Source of the DNA: JAGVPT01 sp963772165
GTDB taxonomy: Bacteria; Bacteroidota; Ignavibacteria; UBA10030; UBA8401
Direction of reading: 5' to 3'
DNA: 64,000 bases
Assembly: GCA_963772165.1 (NCBI GenBank)
Contig: CAVYWA010000014.1
Span: 287,316-351,315 of the forward strand
A program made the translations under genes and the position numbers. Under the pieces are notes generated by a model. That model saw nothing but the letters and a program-made list of their open reading frames with translations. It did no database searches and was not told the DNA's origin. This document shows, one piece after another, positions 37,045 through 45,528 of the stretch; the first letter of the stretch is position 1; each line of letters begins with the position of its first letter.

Positions 37045-37216
37045 TCACAGGCATGGTCAACGCACGCTCGACCTCCAACCTTCACTATCTTCTCGGAGGT
37101 AATGCTACAGATGAAACGTGTGCACACGAGCATGCCGTTGGCAATTTGCGCCGGATATAGTACATTGACAACATCTAAGTTCGTTGCCACTCTTTATCAC
37201 TACGGGAGGAATCATC

Positions 37217-37648
37217 ATGGCCGATGCTTCAGCACAATCCAATAAATTGCAGTGGAAGTGGGTTGGGATAACTTTCCTGTTGGAAGTTGTATTTTATCTT
37301 CTGCCGATTCTCTTTGTCAGCGGGGTATTCGGCAATTACGTTATCAGCATGAAGGCAGAAATGTTTATCGGCGCATGGTCCTTCGGCGGAGCGATCCTGC
37401 TTCCCGCGATTGCCGGATTTCTTTCTGAAGGGATTACAATTTGGGAACCTGCGATAGCGGGCGTACTGTTAGTTGCCATTTGGTACATTGCATTTCGTCT
37501 TTTTTTCGCGCGATACATCGCTCCGGGCATCTCCGAAGACGTTCCATATCTTATCTTCATCATGGTCCTAATTTTTCTTCTCTCGGTGTTGGGAGCATGG
37601 TATGGTGAACGTGCGCAAAAACTTTGGGGAACAAAAACTCCCGAATAA
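37217..37648 (+). CDS. Hypothetical membrane protein, four segments
   Basis: The 143-residue protein has hydrophobic segments at about 15-38 (VGITFLLEVVFYLLPILFVS), 50-70, 78-100 and 115-135 (YLIFIMVLIFLLSVLGAWYG). The ATG at 37217 has GGGAGGA 6 bp before it, and this is preferred over the more upstream 37184. No family is recognised. Nothing in the neighbours tells its job. An 18-codon ORF with GGAGG before it (about 37768) follows but is too short to support. Confidence 0.7.
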   Translation: MADASAQSNKLQWKWVGITFLLEVVFYLLPILFVSGVFGNYVISMKAEMFIGAWSFGGAILLPAIAGFLSEGITIWEPAIAGVLLVAIWYIAFRLFFARYIAPGISEDVPYLIFIMVLIFLLSVLGAWYGERAQKLWGTKTPE

Positions 37649-37917
37649 GGCGTAGGCTGCTCAAGAACGCCATGCCCTGTGCATATCCTTGCCAGCGACT
37701 GGTATGCAAACCCCACCAGTGAAACATTCGTTACGTCAGCCACGGCACACATCTATATCGGAGGATAATGAAAAAGTCTGGATTCTCCGAACGATTCCGA
37801 CGGACTAAACAAAAACACAAGTGAGTCACGGCTTTAGCTTCAGCCAGTCTAGCCTTCTCTGCGGCTCTTGATTTCAAATATGTTTTTTTTGTTTAAAAAC
37901 GGTATGAGAAAAATACA

Positions 37918-38617
37918 ATGAAAACAATAGGTCTCATCGGCGGAACAAGCTGGGTCTCGACCGTTGAGTACTACAGAATTATCAACCAGCTCACCAATGA
38001 ACGGCTCGGCGGTCTCAATTCCGCTAAGATTCTTCTCTACTCCATAAACTTCGAAGAATTCAAACCTCCTGCCGATCCGAATGGTTGGGGTCCCGTTGCT
38101 GAGACATTGACAGGAATTGCCCGCCGGCTCGAAAATGCCGGAGCAGAGTGCCTGCTTTTATGTGCCAACACTCCGCACATGGCGGCAGAGAGCATTCAGA
38201 AAAATATTCATATTCCGCTCTTACACATAGCTGAAGTGACTGCGAAAGATGTTGAAAGGCAAAAACTCACCACCGTGGGTTTGCTCGGAACGAAATTTAC
38301 CATGGAGCTTCCTTTCTTCAAAAATAAATTGTCACAATATAACATTCAGACTATTATTCCGAATGATTCTGGATAGGGAGTTTATCCACACTTCAATTTA
38401 TGCAGAGCTGGGCAAAGGGATTTTTACCGTCGCGGCAAAAACAAGGTATCTGCAAATTATTGAGGATCTGAAAGTGAGAGGTGCGCAAGGAATTATTTTC
38501 GGCTGTACTGAAATCCCGATGCTTCTGAACCAACGCGATTGCGATATTCCTGTTTTTGATACCACCGCGATTCATTCCCGGTCCGCAGTCGATTTTGCAT
38601 TGGGCCTTGTTGGATGA
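37918..38617 (+). pseudogene. Aspartate/glutamate racemase family protein, one frameshift
   Basis: The first frame begins MKTIGLIGGTSWVSTVEYYR and carries the catalytic Cys82 in LLLCANTPHMA. It ends at 38376 after IIPNDSG. One base removed at about 38368-38372 restores DREFIHTSIYAELGKGIF, then the second catalytic Cys in IIFGCTEIPML (TGT 38514-38516) and VFDTTAIHSRSAVDFALG. Joined, it is about 230 residues, the normal size of amino-acid racemases of this family, which invert Asp or Glu by two cysteines. Both cysteines are kept, so the split is recent or a sequencing error. Confidence 0.82.
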
Positions 38618-38677
38618 CAATCTAATACACGGCAGTTCATTGATGCCATTTTCTTCACCATACTTACGTAAAATATT

Positions 38678-40723
38678 ATGAAAATACGATCTGTCATTTT
38701 ATTCTTTTTCCCTGCGATAGTGTTCGGGGTTTCAAGTTTGATCGGTCAACCCAAAACGCCAGCCTCGGATGCGCTCGCATCGCATATAGACTCTACCGTA
38801 CAGGCTCGGGATGATTTTTTTCTTTTTGCCAACGGAAAATGGTTCAAGGAGAACCCTATTCCCGCCAGCGAACCGTACAACGGCCTCTGGCAAATGATCC
38901 AGGATACGATAAATGCTCAGATCCGCAACGTCTGTGAATCCTCCGCCGCTTTGGCCGATGCAGAAAAAGGGGGCAACAGGCAAAAGATCGGCGATTTCTT
39001 TTACACGGGGATGGACAGCGTCTCCCTTAATAACAAGGGGATAACAGATTTGAAAAATGAGCTTGAAAAGATTGACGGGATTCAAAACCTTGATGAAATA
39101 ATAAAGACTGCGGCCTCTATACACGCGGTTTCAGCTTCACCGATGTTCGGATTTGGGGTAGGGCAAGATGATAAGATTAGCAGCAAGAATGCGATTTTTA
39201 TCTGGCAAGGGGGATTGAGCCTGCCCGACCGTAATTTTTATTTTGACGCCGATTCGCGTGCTTTGACGATCCGCCAAAAATTCCTTACGCATCTGAAGAA
39301 CATGTTTGCGATTATGGGCTATGATAGCGCTAAGGCAAGCCAGGCAGCCGGTCGTGTCATGGAGTTGGAAACGGCAATTGCAAAGGCCTCGCGTAAGCGG
39401 GAAGATACGCGCGATCCGCTGAAGAATTACAATAAAATTTCTTTTAAAGAATTGATGGAATCTACGCCAAACCTCGACTGGGCTGTTTTTTTGGACGCGG
39501 CAGGGCTCAAAAAAGTAGACACGGTCGTGGTCGGTCAGCCGGAGTTTTTGACGGCCATCAATGACTATCTAAAAACATTCTCGCTCGATGACTGGAAAAA
39601 TTATCTAAAGTTTCACCTCGTACGCGGACTCGCCCGTTATATGGACGACAAAACGTACCTTGAATCATTCAGTTTTTACTCGGCTACCCTCCGCGGGATT
39701 GAAGAGCCGAAACCGCGCTGGAAACGTGTTGTAGAACAAACCGACGCCTCGCTCGGTGAATTGGTCGGCCAGGTTTATGTTTCAGAATATTTGCCGAAAG
39801 GAACGAAAGAAAAACTCCTGGAAATCGGAAATGCCATCAAAGCAGTGTATGCCGAACGGATAAAAAAATTAGATTGGATGAGTGAGCCCACAAAAGAGAA
39901 GGCGTTGAAGAAACTCAACGCAATTATCATGAAAGTCGGATATCCCGATAAGTGGAAAGATTTGAGCAGCATGCATATCGACCGCTCTTCCTATGTCCGG
40001 AACGTCATGAACGCCAACCGATGGGAATTTGAATACATGGTCTCAAAATACGGGAAGCCGGTTGACAGGACGGAATGGGATATGGAACCGCAAACGTATA
40101 ATGCGTACTACAACTCCTCGAACAATGAGATCGTCGTCCCCGGTTGCAATATTATCGTATCCGGTTATGAGCACGTCTTGGCGGACGATGCAATTCTCTA
40201 CTCCGTCATCGGCGGTTCTACGTTCGGCCATGAAATCACGCACGGCTTTGATGACCAGGGAAGTAAATACGATGAGCTGGGAAATTTGAACAACTGGTGG
40301 ACTCCGGACGATAGTGCAAAATTTTATGCCAAAACAAAAATGATTGTAAAGCAATTTGATGATTACATTGCCGTCGACAGTTTGCACATTAACGGCGAGC
40401 TGACGCAGGGTGAGAATATTGCCGACCTTGGCGGCATCATGATGGGATACGAAGCGTTCAAGAAGACCAGCCAGTACAAGAACCATGAAATGATTGCAGG
40501 GCTGAACCCCGACCAGCGGTTCTTTCTCGGCTACGCTCTCGCTTGGATGGTGAACGAACGTCCCGAGGCAATTGCCAATCAAGTGCGAAGCAATGAACAT
40601 TCGCCCGCGAAATTCCGCGTCATCGGCCCGCTGACGGATATGCCGGAATTCTATTCAACGTTTGGAATTAAGGAGGGCGACCCGATGTGGCGGGCGGATA
40701 GCGTACGGGTGAAGATTTGGTAA
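38678..40723 (+). CDS. Secreted M13-family zinc metallopeptidase (neprilysin/PepO type)
   Basis: The 681-residue precursor has a signal peptide (ILFFFPAIVFGVSSLIG). The helical M13 N-domain follows (DDFFLFANGKWFKENPIPAS, near the start; SLPDRNFYFD). The catalytic domain has NAYYNSSNNEIVVPG, the zinc motif HEITH at residues 518-522 (GHEITHGFDDQGSKYD), and ENIADLGG at 579-586 giving the third zinc ligand. It ends in the family-typical MPEFYSTFGIKEGDPMW and VRVKIW. It should cleave peptides in the periplasm or outside. It is monocistronic. The frame is intact across 2 kb. Confidence 0.95.
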   Translation: MKIRSVILFFFPAIVFGVSSLIGQPKTPASDALASHIDSTVQARDDFFLFANGKWFKENPIPASEPYNGLWQMIQDTINAQIRNVCESSAALADAEKGGNRQKIGDFFYTGMDSVSLNNKGITDLKNELEKIDGIQNLDEIIKTAASIHAVSASPMFGFGVGQDDKISSKNAIFIWQGGLSLPDRNFYFDADSRALTIRQKFLTHLKNMFAIMGYDSAKASQAAGRVMELETAIAKASRKREDTRDPLKNYNKISFKELMESTPNLDWAVFLDAAGLKKVDTVVVGQPEFLTAINDYLKTFSLDDWKNYLKFHLVRGLARYMDDKTYLESFSFYSATLRGIEEPKPRWKRVVEQTDASLGELVGQVYVSEYLPKGTKEKLLEIGNAIKAVYAERIKKLDWMSEPTKEKALKKLNAIIMKVGYPDKWKDLSSMHIDRSSYVRNVMNANRWEFEYMVSKYGKPVDRTEWDMEPQTYNAYYNSSNNEIVVPGCNIIVSGYEHVLADDAILYSVIGGSTFGHEITHGFDDQGSKYDELGNLNNWWTPDDSAKFYAKTKMIVKQFDDYIAVDSLHINGELTQGENIADLGGIMMGYEAFKKTSQYKNHEMIAGLNPDQRFFLGYALAWMVNERPEAIANQVRSNEHSPAKFRVIGPLTDMPEFYSTFGIKEGDPMWRADSVRVKIW

Positions 40724-40781
40724 TTGCATCGCACATTCGCGCTGTGCGCGAAGAGACTGGTCATCAAAGAGATAGAAAATA

Positions 40782-41231
40782 ATGAAGAGCCTCTTCAACA
40801 TATCCGATAACGGAGAGATCATCCACCGTATCGATAGTCTGACCCCCGAAACCAAAGGAGGATGGGGGAAGATGGATGTTTCCCAAATGCTGACACATGC
40901 ACAGGTCCCCTTAAAAATTGCGCTCGGCGAATTAAAGTTAAAGCGAACGTTTGCGGGCTATCTGTTCGGGGGGATTGCAAAAAAGAAATTGTCGGGTGAA
41001 AAGCCATGGAAGAAGAGTATGCCGACGGATAAGAACTTCATTGTGACCGGGCAAAAAAATTTTGAAGCAGAAAAGGAAAGGTTGATTACCTTGGTTCTGC
41101 GATTTCCACAGTCAGGTACCGCTGGAATGTCAAAGGAGGCACATCCCTTCTTTGGAAAATTAACAGCGGACGAATGGGACAGGCTGATGTGGAATCATCT
41201 CGACCACCATCTACGGCAATTTGGAGCATAA
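40782..41231 (+). CDS. DUF1569 (DinB-like fold) protein
   Basis: The 149-residue protein has conserved KMDVSQMLTHAQVPLKIALG near the start, and GKLTADEWDRLMWNHLDHHL near the end. The His residues of the two blocks could bind a metal as in the DinB/YfiT four-helix fold. DUF1569 proteins are common in Bacteroidota; the function is unknown. It is cytoplasmic, without a signal. Confidence 0.85.
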   Translation: MKSLFNISDNGEIIHRIDSLTPETKGGWGKMDVSQMLTHAQVPLKIALGELKLKRTFAGYLFGGIAKKKLSGEKPWKKSMPTDKNFIVTGQKNFEAEKERLITLVLRFPQSGTAGMSKEAHPFFGKLTADEWDRLMWNHLDHHLRQFGA

Positions 41232-41321
41232 TCTCGCCGGATTGCACTAGCGACGTTCAGTCGATCACCCTAACCCAGACTAGAAATTTTTTTTCAATAC
41301 CAATTCTTTAACGGAGGCAAT

Positions 41322-41879
41322 ATGGGAAAAAACATTGTCGCAGGCGTCGTAGTATTCTTTTTAGCGTCGTCATTTTTGGTCGCACAGGATTCATCCCCTT
41401 TTCAGAAACCGTCGCCGGGATCGGAACGGGCTAAGCTTGCATTCTTAGTGGGCACTTTCACCACTGAAACCCGTGTCGCACCGAGTCCCATGGCCCCAAA
41501 CGGCGGGGTTGGAAAAGGTACGACCGTAATGACGTGGGGATTGGATTCGATGTTTGTGGTGATCGACGAGCAAAGCGTCAATCAGGTTTTCGGCAGCTAT
41601 AAGGGATATGGTTTGCTGGGATTCGACAGGCGTGATGGAAAATATTTTTTGTCGATGTTCAACAATTTTGGAGACGACCCCCAATATCGGGGAAATTTTA
41701 ATGGAGACACTCTGACGCTCATGACCAAAGTGGAATTTCCCGGCGGGTCATTCGATCAAAAACTGCTTTGGTTCAAAGAAAAAAATACCATTCGCTTGAA
41801 AATATTTAACGACGTTGGTGAGGGGTTTACGCTGGCGATTGACGAAACATCAACTCCTTCACCGAATACCATGAAGTAG
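41322..41879 (+). CDS. DUF1579 secreted protein
   Basis: The 185-residue protein has a signal peptide (IVAGVVVFFLASSFLVAQD) and then a beta-rich domain: LAFLVGTFTTETRV, the GKGTTVMTWGLDSMFVVID stretch, GYGLLGFDRRDGKYFLSMFN and GDTLTLMTKVEF. This is the DUF1579 fold, an up-and-down barrel. Its function is unknown. GGAGG precedes ATG 41322. Confidence 0.82.
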   Translation: MGKNIVAGVVVFFLASSFLVAQDSSPFQKPSPGSERAKLAFLVGTFTTETRVAPSPMAPNGGVGKGTTVMTWGLDSMFVVIDEQSVNQVFGSYKGYGLLGFDRRDGKYFLSMFNNFGDDPQYRGNFNGDTLTLMTKVEFPGGSFDQKLLWFKEKNTIRLKIFNDVGEGFTLAIDETSTPSPNTMK

Positions 41880-41967
41880 AACCATCCTTCAGCTCGGATT
41901 CAAGCCCTATTCGGATTTCTATTATTTTCTTTATCGGATGTTATTGTACGACTTTCAGTCGCTGCAC

Positions 41968-42582
41968 ATGGGAAAAAGAGACGACAGAGTAGATTCATAC
42001 ATAGCAAAGTCGGCGGACTTTGCAAAGCCAATCCTTAACCGCTTGCGTCAGCTTGTCCATACCGGGTGTCCCGATGTGGAAGAGACCATCAAGTGGGGGT
42101 TTCCGCATTTTATGTACAAGGGTCTCCTCTGCAGCATGGCGTCGTTCAAACATCATTGTGCATTCGTTTTGTGGAAAGCGTCGGCAATGTCCGATTCGCG
42201 CAAACTCCTTTCGAAAAATGCGGCAACTGCCATGGGGAATTTTGGACGGTTGAAATCTCTCGCCGATCTCCCATCCGACAAAACACTCGTCGGCTATATT
42301 AAAGAAGCGGCAACGCTCAACGATGAAGGAGTGAAAGCCCCCTCCAGACTCAAAACCGTTGGAAGGAAACCATTAAAAGTTCCGCAGTATTTCAAACAAG
42401 CCCTCATCAAGAATGGGAAAGCGTTAGAGACGTTCAAAGGTTTTAGCTATACGAACAAAAAAGACTACGTCGATTGGGTTGCTGAGGCTAAAACCGAAGA
42501 GACAAGGAACAAGAGGTTGGTCAGTTCTATTGAATGGCTTTCCGAAGGGAAAACACGCAACTGGAAATACATGAAAAAGTAA
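41968..42582 (+). CDS. YdeI/OmdA-associated DUF1801 protein
   Basis: The protein has 204 residues from ATG 41968 (a start at 41938 is also in frame). The DUF1801 part has VDSYIAKSADFAKPILNRLR, ETIKWGFPHFMYKGLLCSMA and FVLWKASAM. The C-terminal YdeI half has PQYFKQALIKNGKALETFKG and KDYVDWVAEAKTEETRNKRL, giving the bacteriocin-protection/OmdA-like domain. The family has been linked to stress or antimicrobial peptide resistance, but the role is not settled. Conserved MGKRD start favours 41968. Confidence 0.85.
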   Translation: MGKRDDRVDSYIAKSADFAKPILNRLRQLVHTGCPDVEETIKWGFPHFMYKGLLCSMASFKHHCAFVLWKASAMSDSRKLLSKNAATAMGNFGRLKSLADLPSDKTLVGYIKEAATLNDEGVKAPSRLKTVGRKPLKVPQYFKQALIKNGKALETFKGFSYTNKKDYVDWVAEAKTEETRNKRLVSSIEWLSEGKTRNWKYMKK

Positions 42583-42683
42583 TTTCTTTCAGCCGCAAGA
42601 GTGAGTTGATTGCGCCGCAGTTTCTGGTGTCTTGTTCAGTGCTTTTTAAACTTGCGGTCGGTGCCAGTTTTCGGAGATTTGTT

Positions 42684-43235
42684 TTACTGAACTCCCTTCC
42701 ATTCGTGCGCAAGCATTCTGTAGAGCACCAAGTCCACAAAATGATCATAAAGCCACTCTCCGTCCTTGATGACGCCTTCGTTGGTGAAATGTAAACGTTC
42801 GGGGATAGCGCGGCTTTTCGTATTGCCGGTTGCGCATCTGATCTCGACTCGATGGAGCTTAAATTCATCGAAGGCATAGTTTACAAGAACTCTGCAGGCT
42901 GCCGTCATAATCCCTTTTCCTTGAAATTGCTCCCCGAGCCAGTAACCGATCATCACCGACCTGTTTTGCCAATCGATGGGATGGTATCCAATGATGCCGG
43001 CAATTTCATTCTTGAACCATATAGATGTTTGAAACCCTCTTTTGCTGGAATACTGTTCCTGTGAATGACGGATAAACGCTTGGGTGTCGTCGATAGACAT
43101 GTTGCCGTCCAGCCATGGGAGCCAAGAGCGAAGATGCTGGCGGTTTCGGACAATCAAGTCGAAAAGCTTTTCGGCTTCGGCTTCATTAACCAGGCGCAGC
43201 TCGGCGGGAAAATTGTGCGGGAAAGGTATTCTCAT
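42684..43235 (-). CDS. GNAT acetyltransferase, RimJ/RimL type
   Basis: The 183-residue protein has the RimL-like start (RIPFPHNFPAELRLVNEAEA). The acetyl-CoA site is GYWLGEQFQGKGIMTAACRV (Q/R-x-x-G-x-G/A), preceded by EIAGIIGYHPIDW. The C-terminal KLHRVEIRCATGNTKSRAIP and GVIKDGEWLYDHFVDLVLYR are also typical. It should acetylate an amino group, in this subgroup often ribosomal or small-molecule. It is the only minus-strand gene between 12.4 and 44.8 kb and is convergent with the YdeI-like gene. Confidence 0.9.
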   Translation of the reverse strand: MRIPFPHNFPAELRLVNEAEAEKLFDLIVRNRQHLRSWLPWLDGNMSIDDTQAFIRHSQEQYSSKRGFQTSIWFKNEIAGIIGYHPIDWQNRSVMIGYWLGEQFQGKGIMTAACRVLVNYAFDEFKLHRVEIRCATGNTKSRAIPERLHFTNEGVIKDGEWLYDHFVDLVLYRMLAHEWKGVQ

Positions 43236-43384
43236 TGGTCTGTATGATTTTGTAGGCCTAAAATAATTCTAAACCGGCCCATTTGCAAGCGGCATCGAGC
43301 ACAAAAGGTTCACACTCCTTGAATAATTGTGATGTTATTCTATCATCTTGAACCGTATTCCAGAATCTCGTATTTTTCCTTGTC

Positions 43385-44540
43385 ATGACGAGTCAAAAGA
43401 AATATATCGCCCATCTCGACCTTGACTGCTTTTTTGTTTCCGTCGAACGAATCAAGGACCCTGCGCTCAACGGCAAGCCGGTTGCTGTCGGAGGAAGTGC
43501 CGACGGAAGGGGAGTGGTTGCCTCAGCCTCATATGAAGCGCGGAAGTTTGGCGTTCGTTCTGCAATGCCGACCGGCCGTGCCCTTCAGCTTTGTCCGCAA
43601 TTGATTGTCGTCGGCGGAAATCACAAAGTCTACGGAGATTATTCGAATAAATTGTATGAACGAATGCTTGATTTTACCCCCGTAATTGAGCGCGCATCGA
43701 TTGATGAAATGTATTTGGACTTTACAGGCTGCGAAACACTCTACGGCAACAATCTTCCCGCGTTCATGAAGACACTGCAGCAACTTGTCTGGAAGGAATT
43801 TTCATTGCCGTGTACCATCGCTCTTGCTTCAAATAAATACGTAGCAAAAATAGCAGCCGGCACCGTGAAGCCGGCAGGCGTTTGCTATGTCCCTCATGGG
43901 GAAGAAGAAGAAGTTTCTCGCGAAGCTGCCGATTGATGTTATTCCGGGGGTCGGAACAAAAACCGCACCGTTGTTGCGCGAGAAGGGCTTTCACACAGTT
44001 GCGGATATCCAACAGGCTTCACCCGCGCAGATCGCTTCCTTATTAGGAGAGTCCGGGCTTCATCTTCTCGAGATCGCAAATGGGGAAGGACCCGACGAAC
44101 TGACGGTTGACTGGGAGCGAAAAAGTATTAGCAGGGAAGAAACATTTGACCATGACATCGGCGACCTCGGTCAATTGACAAAAATCCTTCATTCGCTCGC
44201 CGAAGATGTCTGCTCGACTCTTCGTTCCTATCGTTGGAAATCAAGGACGGTTTCACTGAAGTTACGGTATGCTGATTTTAAAACGCTTACCCGTGCTGTC
44301 ACTATCGAACCCACAGACGACGATACCGTTGTTCTCGAGTTTGTGACCGGATTATTCCACACAACGTATTCGGGGAAAAAGCCGGTGAGATTGTTGGGGG
44401 TCAGGTTATCCAATTTTTGCGGGAGAGAAGAAGGGGAGCTTAATCTTTTTTCCGACGATAGCCGGCGTTCACAGATGTTCGATGCGGTAGACAAACTTCG
44501 TAAAAAGTTTGGCGACGACGTGATTCATGTCGGAGGCTGA
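43385..44540 (+). pseudogene. dinB: DNA polymerase IV (Y family), split by a frameshift in a GAA repeat
   Basis: The first frame (43385-43936) has the palm and finger motifs: LDLDCFFVSVERI with the metal-binding Asp, SASYEARKFGVRSAMP, and SIDEMYLD with catalytic Asp-Glu. The second (43887-44540) has VIPGVGTKTAPLLREKG (thumb helix-hairpin-helix) and the little finger (LKLRYADFKTLTRAVTIEPT). The frames overlap at the GAAGAAGAAGAAG run (about 43903-43915). The required reading is GEEEKFLAKLPID, but the sequence gives GEEEEVSREAAD and a stop. Joined length is about 385 residues, normal for Pol IV. The N-terminal half alone would have active-site residues but lack thumb and little finger. Confidence 0.85.
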
Positions 44541-44615
44541 TGGAGGTAACGTGGGTAGAATGCGGCATCTAGTGCTGTTTCCAAAAACAAATATTGTATT
44601 TTTCAATAACTAATT

Positions 44616-44696
44616 CACCGCAAAGGTCGCCAAGGACGCAAGGTTTCTTAGCCTTTTTACAAAAACTTCTTTGCGATCTTAGCGTCCTCTGCGGTT
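44616..44696. repeat. Inverted copy pair of a GCAAAGG-type dispersed repeat
   Basis: The left arm (44616-44643) contains CACCGCAAAGGTCGCCAAGG, and the right arm (44669-44696) is its imperfect reverse complement. A unit of about 9-11 bases (GCAAAGGTC, GCCAAGGAC, GCAAGG) is repeated in each arm. Sequence of this type recurs in many bacterial genomes as dispersed non-coding repeat. It lies downstream of dinB. Confidence 0.6.
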
Positions 44697-44742
44697 ATAA
44701 TACAAGATTTAATATCGGAAACGGCACTAGTTTAGTAAGGCG

Positions 44743-44815
44743 TTTCTGTGGAACTCTGTGAGTCTCGGCGATACTCCGTGCAACAAAAATACAGTTTCAC
44801 AGAGAAACACGGAGG
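44743..44815. repeat. Inverted copy pair of a CTCTGTG-type repeat
   Basis: CTCTGTG (44754-44760) and CTCCGTG (44774-44780) are matched by CACAGAG (44798-44804) and CACGGAG (44808-44814). The same arrangement as the preceding repeat suggests one composite element of about 200 bp between dinB and ruvA. Confidence 0.5.
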
Positions 44816-44852
44816 CTGCATGAAGACGCGCAAATCTTTTGTTTCCCTCTTT

Positions 44853-45455
44853 CTATCTTCCTGCCGATTTCAAAGCTTGTTTCAGCAGATCTTGAATTGA
44901 AGCCTCTTTTCCGTTTAGCTCTTGCAGTGCCGTTCGGATCGCCTTTTCCGCCGTACCACGATTATAGCCGAGCGATATCAGCGCCATCAGCGCCTCGGCA
45001 CGGATGCCCTGAGCGGCATCTGTGGTACCTGATGCGAACGAACCTGCGTCAAGTTTGGCTATCTTATCCCGGAGTTCGACGATCAATCGTTCTGCAGTTT
45101 TTCTCCCCACACCGGGGATTGCAGTCAATGCGGAAACGTTTGCCTGAGCGATCAGATTCTGCAATTCATTAGGTTGCACTCCTGATAAAATACCCTGCGC
45201 AATTTTTGGCCCTATTCCCGACACCGAAATCAGCAATCGAAAGATTTCCCGCTCTGCTTCGGTAGCAAATCCGTATAACTGGAGAATATCTTCACGCACA
45301 TGAGTATAGGTGAGGATCGTAACGGCGGAACCCGTTTCGCCGAGTTTTTCATACGTCGACAAAGGAATACTCACAGCATATCCTATGCCGTTCACGTCAA
45401 CGACGATCTCCGTTGGAGACTTGCGGGAGAGGATCCCTTTGAGGTGGCTGATCAT
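44853..45455 (-). CDS. ruvA: Holliday junction branch-migration protein RuvA
   Basis: The 200-residue DNA-binding subunit guides the RuvB motor to four-way junctions. The N-terminal OB domain has MISHLKGILSRKSPTEIVVD and GYAVSIPLSTYEKL. Two helix-hairpin-helix motifs are ISVSGIGPKIAQGILSGVQP and LTAIPGVGRKTAERLIVELR, and the C-terminal RuvB-binding domain is EALMALISLGYNRGTAEKAI. It is complete and of normal length. It is separated from ruvC by three sugar-related genes; ruvB is not in the window. Confidence 0.96.
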   Translation of the reverse strand: MISHLKGILSRKSPTEIVVDVNGIGYAVSIPLSTYEKLGETGSAVTILTYTHVREDILQLYGFATEAEREIFRLLISVSGIGPKIAQGILSGVQPNELQNLIAQANVSALTAIPGVGRKTAERLIVELRDKIAKLDAGSFASGTTDAAQGIRAEALMALISLGYNRGTAEKAIRTALQELNGKEASIQDLLKQALKSAGR

Positions 45456-45528
45456 GAAGGAGAAATTAATAATTAAAAATGGAACATTGAATTCTCATAC
45501 GAAAAACATTGGTCACCGGCTATGAATC

